Translations under genes and position numbers: made by a program
Part shown: in pieces, positions 1-7,773 of the stretch
Layout: each line of letters opens with the position of its first letter
How positions within the stretch are numbered: position 1 is the stretch's first letter
Notes under the pieces: generated by a model
Told to the model about the DNA's origin: nothing
The model's database searches: none
Seen by the model: only the letters and a program-made list of their open reading frames with translations
Source: Chitinophaga polysaccharea
GTDB taxonomy: Bacteria > Bacteroidota > Bacteroidia > Chitinophagales > Chitinophagaceae
Direction of reading: 5' to 3'
Length of the DNA: 64,000 bases
NCBI RefSeq assembly: GCF_007829335.1
Contig: NZ_VIWO01000010.1
Location: 62,001-126,000, forward strand

Positions 1-869
1 GCAAACATTTCCGGCTTCAGGGAATAATCTTCGTTAGACATAACGATTCGTACCTTCATCACTTTATTCGTAGGATCGAGTACGTTATACATCTTATCAA
101 CCGTGCCATGAAAAACCTTGCCGGGATAGGATAAGGTGGTTACCTCCACGTTGTCGCCCATATGCACCTGCCCGATGTTGGATTCATATACGTTGGCCAT
201 GATCCATACATTTTTCAGGTCGGAGATGGTAAACAATTGCGTACCGGCATCGGCGCGTACCATCGTATTGTTGGTGACCAGCTTTTCTACTACAAACCCA
301 CTGATCGGCGAGGTAATCACGTATTCACCACCAGTATTGCCACCATTGATATTCAATACCCTTTTTACGCGGCCCAGTTCAGATTGTGCTTTCTGGTAAT
401 CGGTTTCGGCCGACAGGAGATCTTTCTGGGAAGCGATGCCGCTTTTATACATATCCTGTGTAGCTTCCATATTTTTCTTTGCTACCGACAATCCTGCTTC
501 TGCATTTACCAGGTCAGCGCTATAGCCGGCCATCTCAGTACTATTCATGACGGCCAGGGTTTGACCTTTGTTAACATAATCGCCCAATGCCACTTTAATA
601 TCCCGGATCTTACCACTCACCAGCGGATAAATCTTAGATACGTTATCGTCGTTGGTAGTCACTTTACCGGTCAGTGTAAGGTCATTTACCAGCGCACCTT
701 TTTGTACAGTATCAATTTTCAGGGAACGTAATACGGTATCAGGGATGATATATTTCTGCTTTTCATCCGCTACTTTGTCGGGTTGGGTATTACAGCCCTG
801 CGCCAGGAGTATTCCGGCAATGAAGAAAAAGAAACGGCTCATACTACCTGCCTTCATAAAGTTTTGCAT
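1..869 (-). CDS. RND efflux periplasmic adaptor (CusB/HlyD type), partial
   Basis: Membrane-fusion protein linking an inner-membrane RND pump to a TolC channel. The reading frame stays open from position 869 to the window edge, so the C-terminus is missing. Translation starts MQNFMKAGSM; the segment FFFIAGILLAQGC is a lipoprotein signal ending in a lipobox cysteine. It continues with a lipoyl/barrel-sandwich half (VSGKIRDIKVALGDYVNKG), a helical hairpin (KAQSELGRVKRVLNI) and the second half (ITSPISGFVVEKL), the standard adaptor order. It begins 18 bp after the stop of the TolC-type gene in the same direction, and a two-component system lies further upstream. That order fits a Cus/Czc-like heavy-metal efflux operon, with the pump gene expected beyond the left edge. 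Substrate is inferred only. ATGs at 857 and 842 are alternative starts. Confidence 0.88.
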   Translation of the reverse strand, partial: MQNFMKAGSMSRFFFFIAGILLAQGCNTQPDKVADEKQKYIIPDTVLRSLKIDTVQKGALVNDLTLTGKVTTNDDNVSKIYPLVSGKIRDIKVALGDYVNKGQTLAVMNSTEMAGYSADLVNAEAGLSVAKKNMEATQDMYKSGIASQKDLLSAETDYQKAQSELGRVKRVLNINGGNTGGEYVITSPISGFVVEKLVTNNTMVRADAGTQLFTISDLKNVWIMANVYESNIGQVHMGDNVEVTTLSYPGKVFHGTVDKMYNVLDPTNKVMKVRIVMSNEDYSLKPEMF

Positions 870-887
870 CTGTGTTATAGATTAGTC

Positions 888-2195
888 TTAGTTAAAAAAG
901 TTGGTTCCCGTAACGAAGTTGAGCTCTTCAAAAGCCCGTACCCGGTTGTATTGGATGCTGTTTAGCTGCAATACGTTCTGCTTGTAGGAGTCATAGAAAT
1001 CCAGGAAATCCAGCATGCTGATATTTCTCTTCTGGTAATTAATCAATACTTCGCGCATGAGTCGCTGAAAATCCGATGCAAAAGAGGCATCTATATTCCG
1101 GTACAGTTTATCCGCCGCAGTAGCCTTCTCCACTACACGGTACACCTGTTCTTCTACCGTGGCTTCCGTACTTTTTTGGGTGGCGGTATTTACGTCGATC
1201 ATTGCCTTCGCCGATTTAATATTCCCCTGGTTCCGGTTAAATACGGGGAGGTCGATGGCTACGCCGGCAGCGGTATAGTTTTTAATGTAACTGCCTTGCT
1301 GATCGTAAGCGAGGTTAAAGGTCACATCCGGCACGCCCAGTGCTTTCTGGTAACTATAATTTAGTTTACTGATTTCTGTGTTGGCCCTGGCAATCATGAG
1401 GTCACTCCGGCGGCTATACGCAGAATCGAGCAGCACCGGCAAGGGATACTGCCGGGGATTGAGGGCTACCAGGGAAGTGGTATCTACCAATGGGTCGATA
1501 TATACAGGCTTTACCTGTAATACAAGCCTCATTTCACTCTGCTGGTCTGCAATCTGTTCCAACAGATCCCGGTATTCGCTTTTGAGACTATATAACTGGG
1601 CCTGGATCCTTACCACCTCTTTCTGGGAGATATAACCCTTTCCTTTTTGTTCTACAAAGGCATCCACTACTTTTTGAAGGGAAGTAATTTCTTCATCATA
1701 GGCTTTGGCAGATTGCTGCAGGTAATAGATGTTATAGAAATCATCTCTCAGGGTAAATTTAAGCGTGCGTAACAGGTCATAAAATTCAAATTCGGAGAGC
1801 TTTACATTGGCCCGGGCTATTTTGATCTGCTTATTCCGCTTACCTGCCAGCATTACGAGTTGCGATAATCCCGCGGAAGTTTCCCCCTGGCTGCCAAAAG
1901 GAAAAACTTTATGTGTTTCCGTATTATACAGCCCATGTTCAATATTAAAATTAGGATTGGCGTATAGCTTTGACTGGATTACCAGGGCTTTCTGCGCATC
2001 AATATTATATCGCTGTGCGAGCAGTGACAGGTTTTGCCGTAAAAAAATATTTTCAGCGCTGTCTAAAGTAAGGTGAAGGGTATCCTGCTGCATGGTGGCA
2101 GCAGCGGGAGGAGCTGTTAGCTGAGCAAACACCATCACAGGTAGAAAGACGGCGAACAGTACAAAATAGGAACTTAATACTAGTCTATTAACCAT
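888..2195 (-). CDS. TolC/CusC-type outer membrane efflux protein
   Basis: Outer-membrane channel of a tripartite efflux pump, 435 residues, a normal length for the family. It opens with a signal peptide (about residues 1-25, ending near VFAQ). The rest is the family's long alternating coiled-coil/strand pattern, with two related halves (for example SAENIFLRQNLSLLAQRYNI near the start and a second helical half after residue 230). The C-terminal part contains the usual LDFLDFYDSYKQNVLQLN-type helix. It lies 77 bp downstream of the sensor kinase and 18 bp upstream of the adaptor gene, all on the minus strand, so it is probably co-transcribed with both. CzcC/CusC-type metal export is the most likely role from context; multidrug efflux cannot be excluded. 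Confidence 0.88.
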   Translation of the reverse strand: MVNRLVLSSYFVLFAVFLPVMVFAQLTAPPAAATMQQDTLHLTLDSAENIFLRQNLSLLAQRYNIDAQKALVIQSKLYANPNFNIEHGLYNTETHKVFPFGSQGETSAGLSQLVMLAGKRNKQIKIARANVKLSEFEFYDLLRTLKFTLRDDFYNIYYLQQSAKAYDEEITSLQKVVDAFVEQKGKGYISQKEVVRIQAQLYSLKSEYRDLLEQIADQQSEMRLVLQVKPVYIDPLVDTTSLVALNPRQYPLPVLLDSAYSRRSDLMIARANTEISKLNYSYQKALGVPDVTFNLAYDQQGSYIKNYTAAGVAIDLPVFNRNQGNIKSAKAMIDVNTATQKSTEATVEEQVYRVVEKATAADKLYRNIDASFASDFQRLMREVLINYQKRNISMLDFLDFYDSYKQNVLQLNSIQYNRVRAFEELNFVTGTNFFN

Positions 2196-2260
2196 ACATC
2201 TGATTTTTCAGTGCAAAGATGGCAATAGGCTATTAGCTACATATTAGAATGAAGTTAAAA

Positions 2261-2268
2261 CAAAATTA
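2261..2268 (-). promoter_or_regulatory. Possible Bacteroidota -7 box before the TolC-type gene
   Basis: Read on the minus strand this is TAATTTTG, an exact match to TAnnTTTG, about 65 bp before the start codon at 2195 and just past the kinase stop codon. No convincing TTTG lies 19 bp upstream, so an internal promoter is only possible. Confidence 0.3.
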
Positions 2269-2272
2269 GAAT

Positions 2273-3637
2273 TTATGGGGCAGGCGGAAAGAATATATTA
2301 AAAGTAGTGCCCTGACCGGGTACGCTGCTAACGGTAATCCCGGCGCCATGGAGTTGGAGAATTTTGCCGGTCATAGACAATCCTATTCCATACCCATCAA
2401 AGGCATGGGCGTTACCGGCGCGGTAAAGCGGCATGAATATTTTATCCAGGTCGTCGGCTTCAATGCCAATACCATGGTCGCTGATGGAGAGTGTCATCCC
2501 CGACTTATGCCAGGTAAGCAAACAATTAACATCACGGTTATACGAAAACTTAAAGGCATTCCGGACAATATTTTGCAGTGCCAGCATGAGCAGGGAGCGG
2601 TTTCCCCGGATACAGAGCAGGGTTGCTTCTTCGGGCAGATCGTTGAGCTTTACAATCAATCTTGTCGGTGGCGCCTTGTGGCGCCAGTATTCCTGCATTT
2701 CCCACAGGAGCTCATCAACGCGTATCATTTCGGCGTTGGCGTCGGTGATGATAGCATCCAGCCGGGTAAGCTGTAACAGGCCATCTGTAATGATCTTCAG
2801 TTTTTCCGACTCTCCCAGTACGGTACCCAGCGACTGTACGTATTCTTCCGGCTGCCGGTCATTCTGCAGGGTCACTTCTATTTCGCCTATGATGGTGGTC
2901 AACGGCGTACGCAATTCATGAGAGGCATTGGAAACGAAGGAGCGTTGCATATCAAAAGCCTGTTCCATATGTTGCAGCAAACTATTGAAATTAGTCGCCA
3001 GTTCGTCTATTTCATCTTTATTCCTGCCATGCTGTACCCGCATGTGCAGGTTATTGGAGCGGATGTTTTTCACCTGCCGGTTAATGTTCTTGATTGGCTC
3101 CAGTGCCCTGCTGGCATACCACTGCCCCATCAGGAATACTATCAGCAGCGCCACCAGGAACATCACGATCAATATCCACATCAGGTAATTCAACTGTTGG
3201 ATACCCATGCTATTGCGAGCCGTTACAATCACCACAAAATCGCCCTGGTTGTCGGGATAATAGATCCCCAGTCCTGACTCATCCTGAAAACGAAAGCGGT
3301 ATACTTCTTTATGGCGGATAGTTTCCAACATAGATACCGGCCAGTCGTACCGCGTTTTTTCAATGAAGGCCGGCTGGTTATGCGCATCATAAATATTACT
3401 GGATTCATCAGGTATACGTTCCCGGTAACTTTTTTCTATATCGAGGAATTTCTTTTTGGTGAGCTCATCTTTCTCCAGGTATACCTGGGCGGTTACCAAT
3501 GCACGCATCTGTAGCAGCTTATAGAAGCTGTTCTGAATATACTGGGCAGACAACAGGTATATCAATACAAAAACGATCGTCAGGATAATACCTGATATCA
3601 GCGTAAACTGGAGGGATAAGCGATGCCGTATCTTCAT
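2273..3637 (-). CDS. Sensor histidine kinase (CusS/heavy-metal type)
   Basis: Inner-membrane two-component sensor, 454 residues. Visible order: TM1 about residues 10-30; a periplasmic loop of about 120 residues; TM2 about 151-171; HAMP (about 172-225, RALEPIKNI); HisKA with the phospho-acceptor His240 in NASHELRTPL; HATPase with N box near Asn360 (QNIVRNAFKF), G1 motif DHGIG (387-391) and G2 motif GYGIGLSM (415-422). All catalytic motifs are intact. The partner response regulator is 37 bp upstream on the same strand, and efflux genes follow directly. The family resemblance and context suggest sensing of a periplasmic metal ion or envelope stress; the ligand is not visible in the sequence. Confidence 0.92.
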   Translation of the reverse strand: MKIRHRLSLQFTLISGIILTIVFVLIYLLSAQYIQNSFYKLLQMRALVTAQVYLEKDELTKKKFLDIEKSYRERIPDESSNIYDAHNQPAFIEKTRYDWPVSMLETIRHKEVYRFRFQDESGLGIYYPDNQGDFVVIVTARNSMGIQQLNYLMWILIVMFLVALLIVFLMGQWYASRALEPIKNINRQVKNIRSNNLHMRVQHGRNKDEIDELATNFNSLLQHMEQAFDMQRSFVSNASHELRTPLTTIIGEIEVTLQNDRQPEEYVQSLGTVLGESEKLKIITDGLLQLTRLDAIITDANAEMIRVDELLWEMQEYWRHKAPPTRLIVKLNDLPEEATLLCIRGNRSLLMLALQNIVRNAFKFSYNRDVNCLLTWHKSGMTLSISDHGIGIEADDLDKIFMPLYRAGNAHAFDGYGIGLSMTGKILQLHGAGITVSSVPGQGTTFNIFFPPAP

Positions 3638-3674
3638 AAGTGCGGGTTACCTGGCCTGTTTGTTTGATGATGAT

Positions 3675-4355
3675 TTACTTATGCTTCATAACGTAACCCA
3701 TGCCTACTACGGTGTGGATTAACTTTTCGCCGCTGAAGCCCTTTTCGATTTTATTGCGGAGATAATTTACATAGACGTCAATCGTATTGGTACCGGTATC
3801 GAACTCGAGTCCCCATACCGCTTCCGAGATCAGGGCACGGGAAAGCACCTTGCCAGTGTTTTTCAGCAGTAGTTCCAGCAGGGCGTATTCCTTGGCAGTG
3901 AGCGTAATATCCTGTCCACCCCGCCTCGCCATTTTGGTATTGGTATTCAACTGCAGATCAGCAAATGCCAGGATGGCCTGGTCCTGGTGGAACGGGCTTT
4001 TCCTTCGGGCAAGCGCCTGTAGCCGGGCTATCAGCTCTGAAAAATGAAAAGGCTTTGCCAGGTAATCGTCAGCGCCAGCATTGAGCCCATCCACGATATC
4101 CTGGGTGGCATTGAGGGCCGTAAGCATTAATATAGGAGTGCCAACTTCCAGGGCACGCAAATTTCTGCACAGGGTGATGCCATTGATGCCGGGCAACATG
4201 AGGTCGAGAATGATCAAATCATAGTCATGCTCCAACGCTGCCTGTTGTCCGCCAATACCATCTGCATATACTTCTACCTGGTGATGATGTTCTTCCAGGC
4301 CCCTTTTGATAAAAGCGCCTACTTTAGTCTCATCTTCAATAACCAATATTTTCAT
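3675..4355 (-). CDS. OmpR-family response regulator
   Basis: DNA-binding response regulator, 226 residues. The receiver domain (1-118) has the acidic pair in VIEDE, phospho-acceptor Asp51 in LDLMLPG, Thr79 in MLTA and Lys101 in LAKPF. A winged-helix Trans_reg_C domain (about 130-224) includes LTAKEYALLELL and the wing segment HTVVGMGYVMK. It is the first gene of the minus-strand unit regulator, kinase, TolC-type channel, adaptor. The closest functional analogues are CusR/CopR-type regulators, which normally activate the efflux genes downstream. A -7 box match lies 29-36 bp before its ATG. Confidence 0.93.
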   Translation of the reverse strand: MKILVIEDETKVGAFIKRGLEEHHHQVEVYADGIGGQQAALEHDYDLIILDLMLPGINGITLCRNLRALEVGTPILMLTALNATQDIVDGLNAGADDYLAKPFHFSELIARLQALARRKSPFHQDQAILAFADLQLNTNTKMARRGGQDITLTAKEYALLELLLKNTGKVLSRALISEAVWGLEFDTGTNTIDVYVNYLRNKIEKGFSGEKLIHTVVGMGYVMKHK

Positions 4356-4383
4356 AGTAATATATTAAAAGCAATAACCCTTA

Positions 4384-4461
4384 CAAAAGTAGGATTGTTT
4401 CCATGCGCGGGCATTAAAGACAGATTAAAATCAGACATTTTCCGAATAACTATTAGCTTTG
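4384..4461. promoter_or_regulatory. Divergent promoter region with two -7 box matches
   Basis: Minus-strand TACTTTTG at 4391-4384 points to the response regulator; plus-strand TAGCTTTG at 4454-4461 points to the first acetyltransferase, 27 bp before its ATG. Both match TAnnTTTG exactly. Neither has a clear TTTG 19 bp upstream, so these are motif-based calls. Confidence 0.45.
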
Positions 4462-4487
4462 TCTCCACCTAAACCGGCAACCGTATC

Positions 4488-5042
4488 ATGCATTTACCCG
4501 TTTTAAGTACTGGCGCCCTGGTACTGAGGCCTATCGAAGAGAAAGATACTGCTGCCCTTTTCCGTCATTTTTCGGACGATGCAGTTACCCAATTTATGGA
4601 CATCGACTCCTTTACCAATATCAGTGATGCTATACAGATCATTCAGTTTTTCCGGGAGAGCCTGGAAAAAGAAGAAGGCATGCGTTGGGGCATTACAGTG
4701 GCCGGTAGCGACGAGTTGGTTGGTACCTGCGGATTTCACAAGATCAATAAACCGCATTTTAAAGCGGAGATCGGGTACGATCTCCGGCCTTTATACTGGG
4801 GACAAGGTATCATGAAAGAAGCCGTGAGCGCTATGCTGGCTTATGGTTACGATGTATTGCAATTCAACCGTATCGAGGCTTTTGTAGATCCTGCCAATAT
4901 CGCATCTTCCAAACTACTGGCGCGGCTGGGCTTTCGCCATGAAGGTTTTTTAAGAGATGCGTTCTTTGAGAAAGGTAAATTTGTGGATGCGGAGATATAT
5001 AGTCTTTTACGACGGGAGCACAGCAGGGAATCTATTTATTAA
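4488..5042 (+). CDS. GNAT N-acetyltransferase (RimJ/RimL type)
   Basis: Acetyl-CoA-dependent acetyltransferase of 184 residues. The N-terminus LVLRPIEEKDTAALF is the usual RimJ/RimL-family opening. Later come the strand EIGYDLRPLYWGQGIMKEA, which holds the acetyl-CoA pyrophosphate loop as a Q/GxGxM/A-like variant (WGQGIMKE), and the closing AFVDPANIASSKLLARLGF followed by HEGFLRDAFF. This matches ribosomal-protein or small-molecule N-acetyltransferases. The substrate cannot be told from sequence. Another GNAT gene follows after 12 bp, so the pair is probably co-transcribed. Confidence 0.88.
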   Translation: MHLPVLSTGALVLRPIEEKDTAALFRHFSDDAVTQFMDIDSFTNISDAIQIIQFFRESLEKEEGMRWGITVAGSDELVGTCGFHKINKPHFKAEIGYDLRPLYWGQGIMKEAVSAMLAYGYDVLQFNRIEAFVDPANIASSKLLARLGFRHEGFLRDAFFEKGKFVDAEIYSLLRREHSRESIY

Positions 5043-5054
5043 TATTTTATACCG

Positions 5055-5555
5055 ATGATGAATTTAGTCTACAGGCAGGCCACCATGGCTGATTTACCGA
5101 GGATAGTAGAAATTTATAACAGTACCATAGCGGGACGGATGGTGACGGCAGATACGAATCCTGTTACCGTAGAAAGCCGTATTCCCTGGTTCGAGGCGCA
5201 TCATCCCTCGCTACGTCCTTTATGGATGATAGATCTCGATGGCCAAAATGTGGGCTGGATGAGTTTCCAGTCATTTTATGGCCGGCCGGCGTATAGCGGC
5301 ACCGTGGAAGTGAGTATTTACCTGGCTGAAAATGCACGGGGGAAGGGTTTAGGAAAAGAAGTGCTGCATTATGCCATGAAAGCGGCCCCGCAATTCGGTG
5401 TACATACCTTACTGGGATTCATCTTTGCGCATAATGAACCCAGTGTGAAACTCTTTAGGGCCATGGGCTTTGAAGAGTGGGCGCATTTGCCGGATATTGC
5501 CATACTGGATGGCGAAGCCCGGAGCCTGAAGATACTGGGTTACAAGGTAAAATAA
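5055..5555 (+). CDS. GNAT acetyltransferase (phosphinothricin acetyltransferase-like)
   Basis: 166-residue GNAT protein. It begins YRQATMADLPRIVEIYN, typical of the PAT/YncA branch, and shows the acetyl-CoA loop ENARGKGLGKEVL and the C-terminal AHNEPSVKLFRAMGFEEW. The PAT branch acetylates small amines such as phosphinothricin, methionine sulfoximine or other amino acid analogues; the real substrate here is unknown. A second ATG at 5058 would remove one residue and cannot be distinguished. It is 12 bp downstream of the other acetyltransferase and 60 bp upstream of the EamA gene. Confidence 0.87.
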   Translation: MMNLVYRQATMADLPRIVEIYNSTIAGRMVTADTNPVTVESRIPWFEAHHPSLRPLWMIDLDGQNVGWMSFQSFYGRPAYSGTVEVSIYLAENARGKGLGKEVLHYAMKAAPQFGVHTLLGFIFAHNEPSVKLFRAMGFEEWAHLPDIAILDGEARSLKILGYKVK

Positions 5556-5615
5556 GTATCGCTTCAGGATTCCGTCAGATTCCCCAGCTACATTCGAATC
5601 TTTAAATATGGTGCT

Positions 5616-6032
5616 ATGTGGTGGATTTACGCGTTACTATCAGCTGGCTTTGCAGCACTCACGGCTATTTTCGCCAAGGTGGGCGTAGCCAATATTTCTT
5701 CGGACCTGGCCACAGCTATCCGTACCGTTATTATTCTCATCATGGCCTGGGCCATTGTGCTGGCCCGTGGAGAATATAAAGGGATGCAGGCTATTTCCCG
5801 TCACAGTCTGATATTCCTTGTATTATCGGGGTTGGCGACTGGCTGTTCCTGGATTTTTTATTTCAAGGCCATACAGATCGGGAAGGTATCGCAGGTGGCG
5901 CCGGTAGACAAGCTCAGTGTGGCGCTGACGATTATTTTATCGGCTGTTTTCCTCCAGGAGGCGATTACCTGGAAGACGGCGATCGGCGCCCTGCTGATTA
6001 TTTCCGGTACATTGGTATTGATTATAAAGTAG
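5616..6032 (+). CDS. EamA-family half-size membrane transporter
   Basis: Small inner-membrane protein of 138 residues made of one EamA repeat with about five hydrophobic segments (starting MWWIYALLSAGFAALTAIFAK and ending ALLIISGTLVLI). Typical drug/metabolite transporters carry two such repeats (about 300 residues), so a dimer is expected. SGLATGCSWIFYFKAIQIG is the characteristic repeat core. Substrate unknown. Its last 11 bp overlap the end of the convergent SufR-like gene. Confidence 0.82.
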   Translation: MWWIYALLSAGFAALTAIFAKVGVANISSDLATAIRTVIILIMAWAIVLARGEYKGMQAISRHSLIFLVLSGLATGCSWIFYFKAIQIGKVSQVAPVDKLSVALTIILSAVFLQEAITWKTAIGALLIISGTLVLIIK

Positions 6033-6678
6033 GAGCAGCTACCTGTTCTATCTTGTATACACAGCGGCGGGCGCCATTGATGATGTGTTCTGCGCGGGAC
6101 ACGTTGGTGGCTTCCCCCAGGATGCTGACAAAAGTCCTCATTTCTGAGGTACAGATATTATCGCATTCAGTGGCGGCGCAACAGATAGGACAGTGATTTT
6201 CAATAAAATAATAGGTATTACCTTCTTTTTTCCATTCAGCCAGGTAGCCTTCTCCCGAGCGGATGGCAGCAAACGAGGTGAGCCGGTTTTCGAGGCCGGT
6301 AACGCCTTGCAGGGCGTTATTATATTTCTCCAGTTGATTTTTTTCCCGGGCATTCACTACATTATCCAATGCTTCCTTACCCAACACATTCTTAATGGTC
6401 TGGATCAGTTCGCGGGTTAGTTCTGTATGTGTGTCGGGGAAACGGGCATTACCCAGGGGGGTAAGGCTCCATATTAATACGGGACGTCCAACGCCCTTAG
6501 AGGTACTTTCAGACTGCACTAATCCTTCTTCGGCCAGCTTTACCAGCTGCAACCGGGCTCCTTCACCGGTAATACCCAATTCGCCCGCCAGCACGGCGGC
6601 AGACAGCGGGCCCCGGGTCTTGAGCAATGTCAAAAACCTGTCGGCAGCATGTTTCGTACGGATTGGATAATTTTCCAA
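6022..6678 (-). CDS. sufR: SufR-like winged-helix Fe-S regulator
   Basis: Predicted transcriptional regulator of 218 residues. An N-terminal winged HTH (about 15-75; LAGELGITGEGARLQLVKL) is followed by a wing ending GVGRPVLIWSLT. The C-terminal part holds a cysteine cluster: HCPICC (Cys163, 166, 167), Cys172, Cys176 and Cys206 (GARRCVYKI). Spacing of Cys163 to Cys176 is CX12C, as in cyanobacterial SufR, and Cys206 sits close to its last ligand; a middle cysteine of the four-cysteine pattern is absent. SufR-type proteins bind a [4Fe-4S] cluster and repress suf genes when loaded. The gene is divergent from the suf operon, which supports the assignment. The frame begins at a TTG (6678) with no better start upstream. 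The 3' end overlaps the EamA gene by 11 bp. Confidence 0.75.
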   Translation of the reverse strand: MENYPIRTKHAADRFLTLLKTRGPLSAAVLAGELGITGEGARLQLVKLAEEGLVQSESTSKGVGRPVLIWSLTPLGNARFPDTHTELTRELIQTIKNVLGKEALDNVVNAREKNQLEKYNNALQGVTGLENRLTSFAAIRSGEGYLAEWKKEGNTYYFIENHCPICCAATECDNICTSEMRTFVSILGEATNVSRAEHIINGARRCVYKIEQVAAPTL

Positions 6679-6686
6679 GTTCTTAC

Positions 6687-6715
6687 TTGTTTTATTCTCA
6701 AATGTCGTAAATTTG
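6687..6715 (+). promoter_or_regulatory. Promoter of the suf operon with overlapping inverted repeat
   Basis: The -7 box TAAATTTG (6708-6715) matches TAnnTTTG exactly; a TTG at 6687-6689 lies 18 bp upstream. The imperfectly centred inverted repeat CAAAT-N7-ATTTG (6699-6715) covers the -7 box, a good place for a repressor. The predicted leader runs about 95 nt to the ATG at 6816. That SufR binds here is inferred. Confidence 0.5.
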
Positions 6716-6815
6716 TGGGAGCTAAAAAAAGATTTTTGGGATTTTGATGGTTATGAGCGGTTGTTCATTAAAACTTAATCTCACAATCAGCTCAATCTCT
6801 AAAAATTAAATATTA

Positions 6816-7385
6816 ATGAACGTCCTGATATTTAATGGCGCTATAGATGACCGGCCATATGCTACCTCCAACCAGTTGGCGGTGTATCTGACGGAGCAGT
6901 TAAAAGAAAAGGGATTTTCCCCGGAGATTTTTAGTTTGGGTAATGCAGATATCCCTTTTTTCTCTCAACAGGAAGCAGGTAATAAACCGGCAGCAGTAGA
7001 TGCCATGTGCAAGGCATTTTGCAAAGCAGATCTTCATATATGGATGACACCCCTCTATCATGGCAGTATGACCGGCGCCATGAAGAATTGCCTGGACTGG
7101 CTGGAGATGACCAGTAAGAACCAACGTCCTTATTTAACAGGAAAGGTTGTAGCTTTGCTGTCCTGGGCAGACGGGACGCAGGCCATGCAGGGTATCAATG
7201 CGATGGATGCAGTGGCAAAAGCATTAAGGGCCTGGGTATTACCTTATTCCCTACCCATTTTGAAAGACAATCTGTATGACCCGCAAACCCGTGGGTTTAC
7301 TGCATTTTATAAAAACAAGCTGGATACGATGGTGCAGTTATTATGTGCGGCTAAATCGCACGTAGTAGCAGGTATTGAAGGATAA
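6816..7385 (+). CDS. NADPH-dependent FMN reductase family protein
   Basis: Flavodoxin-fold oxidoreductase of 189 residues. The N-terminal strand MNVLIFNGAIDDRPYATSNQ carries the FMN phosphate-binding loop, and TPLYHGSMTGAMKNCLDWLE is the canonical flavin-contacting segment (PxYHGSxxGxxKNxLDW) of NADPH-dependent FMN reductases. It is the first gene after the suf promoter and lies 48 bp before the A-type carrier, so it probably belongs to the same transcript. It might supply reduced flavin or electrons for cluster assembly or iron mobilisation; that role is inferred from position only. Confidence 0.82.
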   Translation: MNVLIFNGAIDDRPYATSNQLAVYLTEQLKEKGFSPEIFSLGNADIPFFSQQEAGNKPAAVDAMCKAFCKADLHIWMTPLYHGSMTGAMKNCLDWLEMTSKNQRPYLTGKVVALLSWADGTQAMQGINAMDAVAKALRAWVLPYSLPILKDNLYDPQTRGFTAFYKNKLDTMVQLLCAAKSHVVAGIEG

Positions 7386-7433
7386 AGCGTTACACCGGGC
7401 AACCGGTATTAGTCATTAAAAAAAATTCTGAGT

Positions 7434-7760
7434 ATGATAACCGTTTCAGAAAAAGCAGGAGCATATATAAAAGATCTCATGGAAAAAGAACACCATGCGC
7501 CAGGTACCTTTGTACGTGTAGGCGTAAAAGGTGGTGGTTGTTCAGGTCTTGAATATGTGATGAAATTTGAATCAACAGAAGAAGAAGGCGACCAGGTATT
7601 TGAAGACAAAGGTGTAAAAGTAGTAGTACAGATGAAGAGCCTGTTGTACCTGTATGGTACAGAGCTGGACTATTCAGATGGGCTGAACGGAAAAGGCCTT
7701 TACTTTAACAATCCTAATGCGACGAGAACCTGCAGCTGCGGCGAAAGCTTTGCAGTTTAA
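7434..7760 (+). CDS. sufA: A-type Fe-S cluster carrier (HesB/IscA family)
   Basis: 108-residue A-type carrier. The three conserved ligand cysteines are present: one in GGGCSGLEY (near residue 40) and two in the C-terminal TCSCGESF. The opening ITVSEKAGAYIKDLM and the GKGLYFNNPNA segment before the cysteine pair are typical of the HesB domain. A-type proteins receive [2Fe-2S] or [4Fe-4S] clusters from the scaffold and deliver them to apo-proteins. Placement 13 bp before sufB supports a SufA role; ErpA/IscA names would fit the family equally. Confidence 0.92.
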   Translation: MITVSEKAGAYIKDLMEKEHHAPGTFVRVGVKGGGCSGLEYVMKFESTEEEGDQVFEDKGVKVVVQMKSLLYLYGTELDYSDGLNGKGLYFNNPNATRTCSCGESFAV

Positions 7761-7773
7761 ATTTTAAACTTGT

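Noticed and set aside
162..731. Plus-strand open frame opposite the RND adaptor
   Set aside because: Antisense to a well-supported adaptor gene; no domain, and composition is that of reversed coding sequence.
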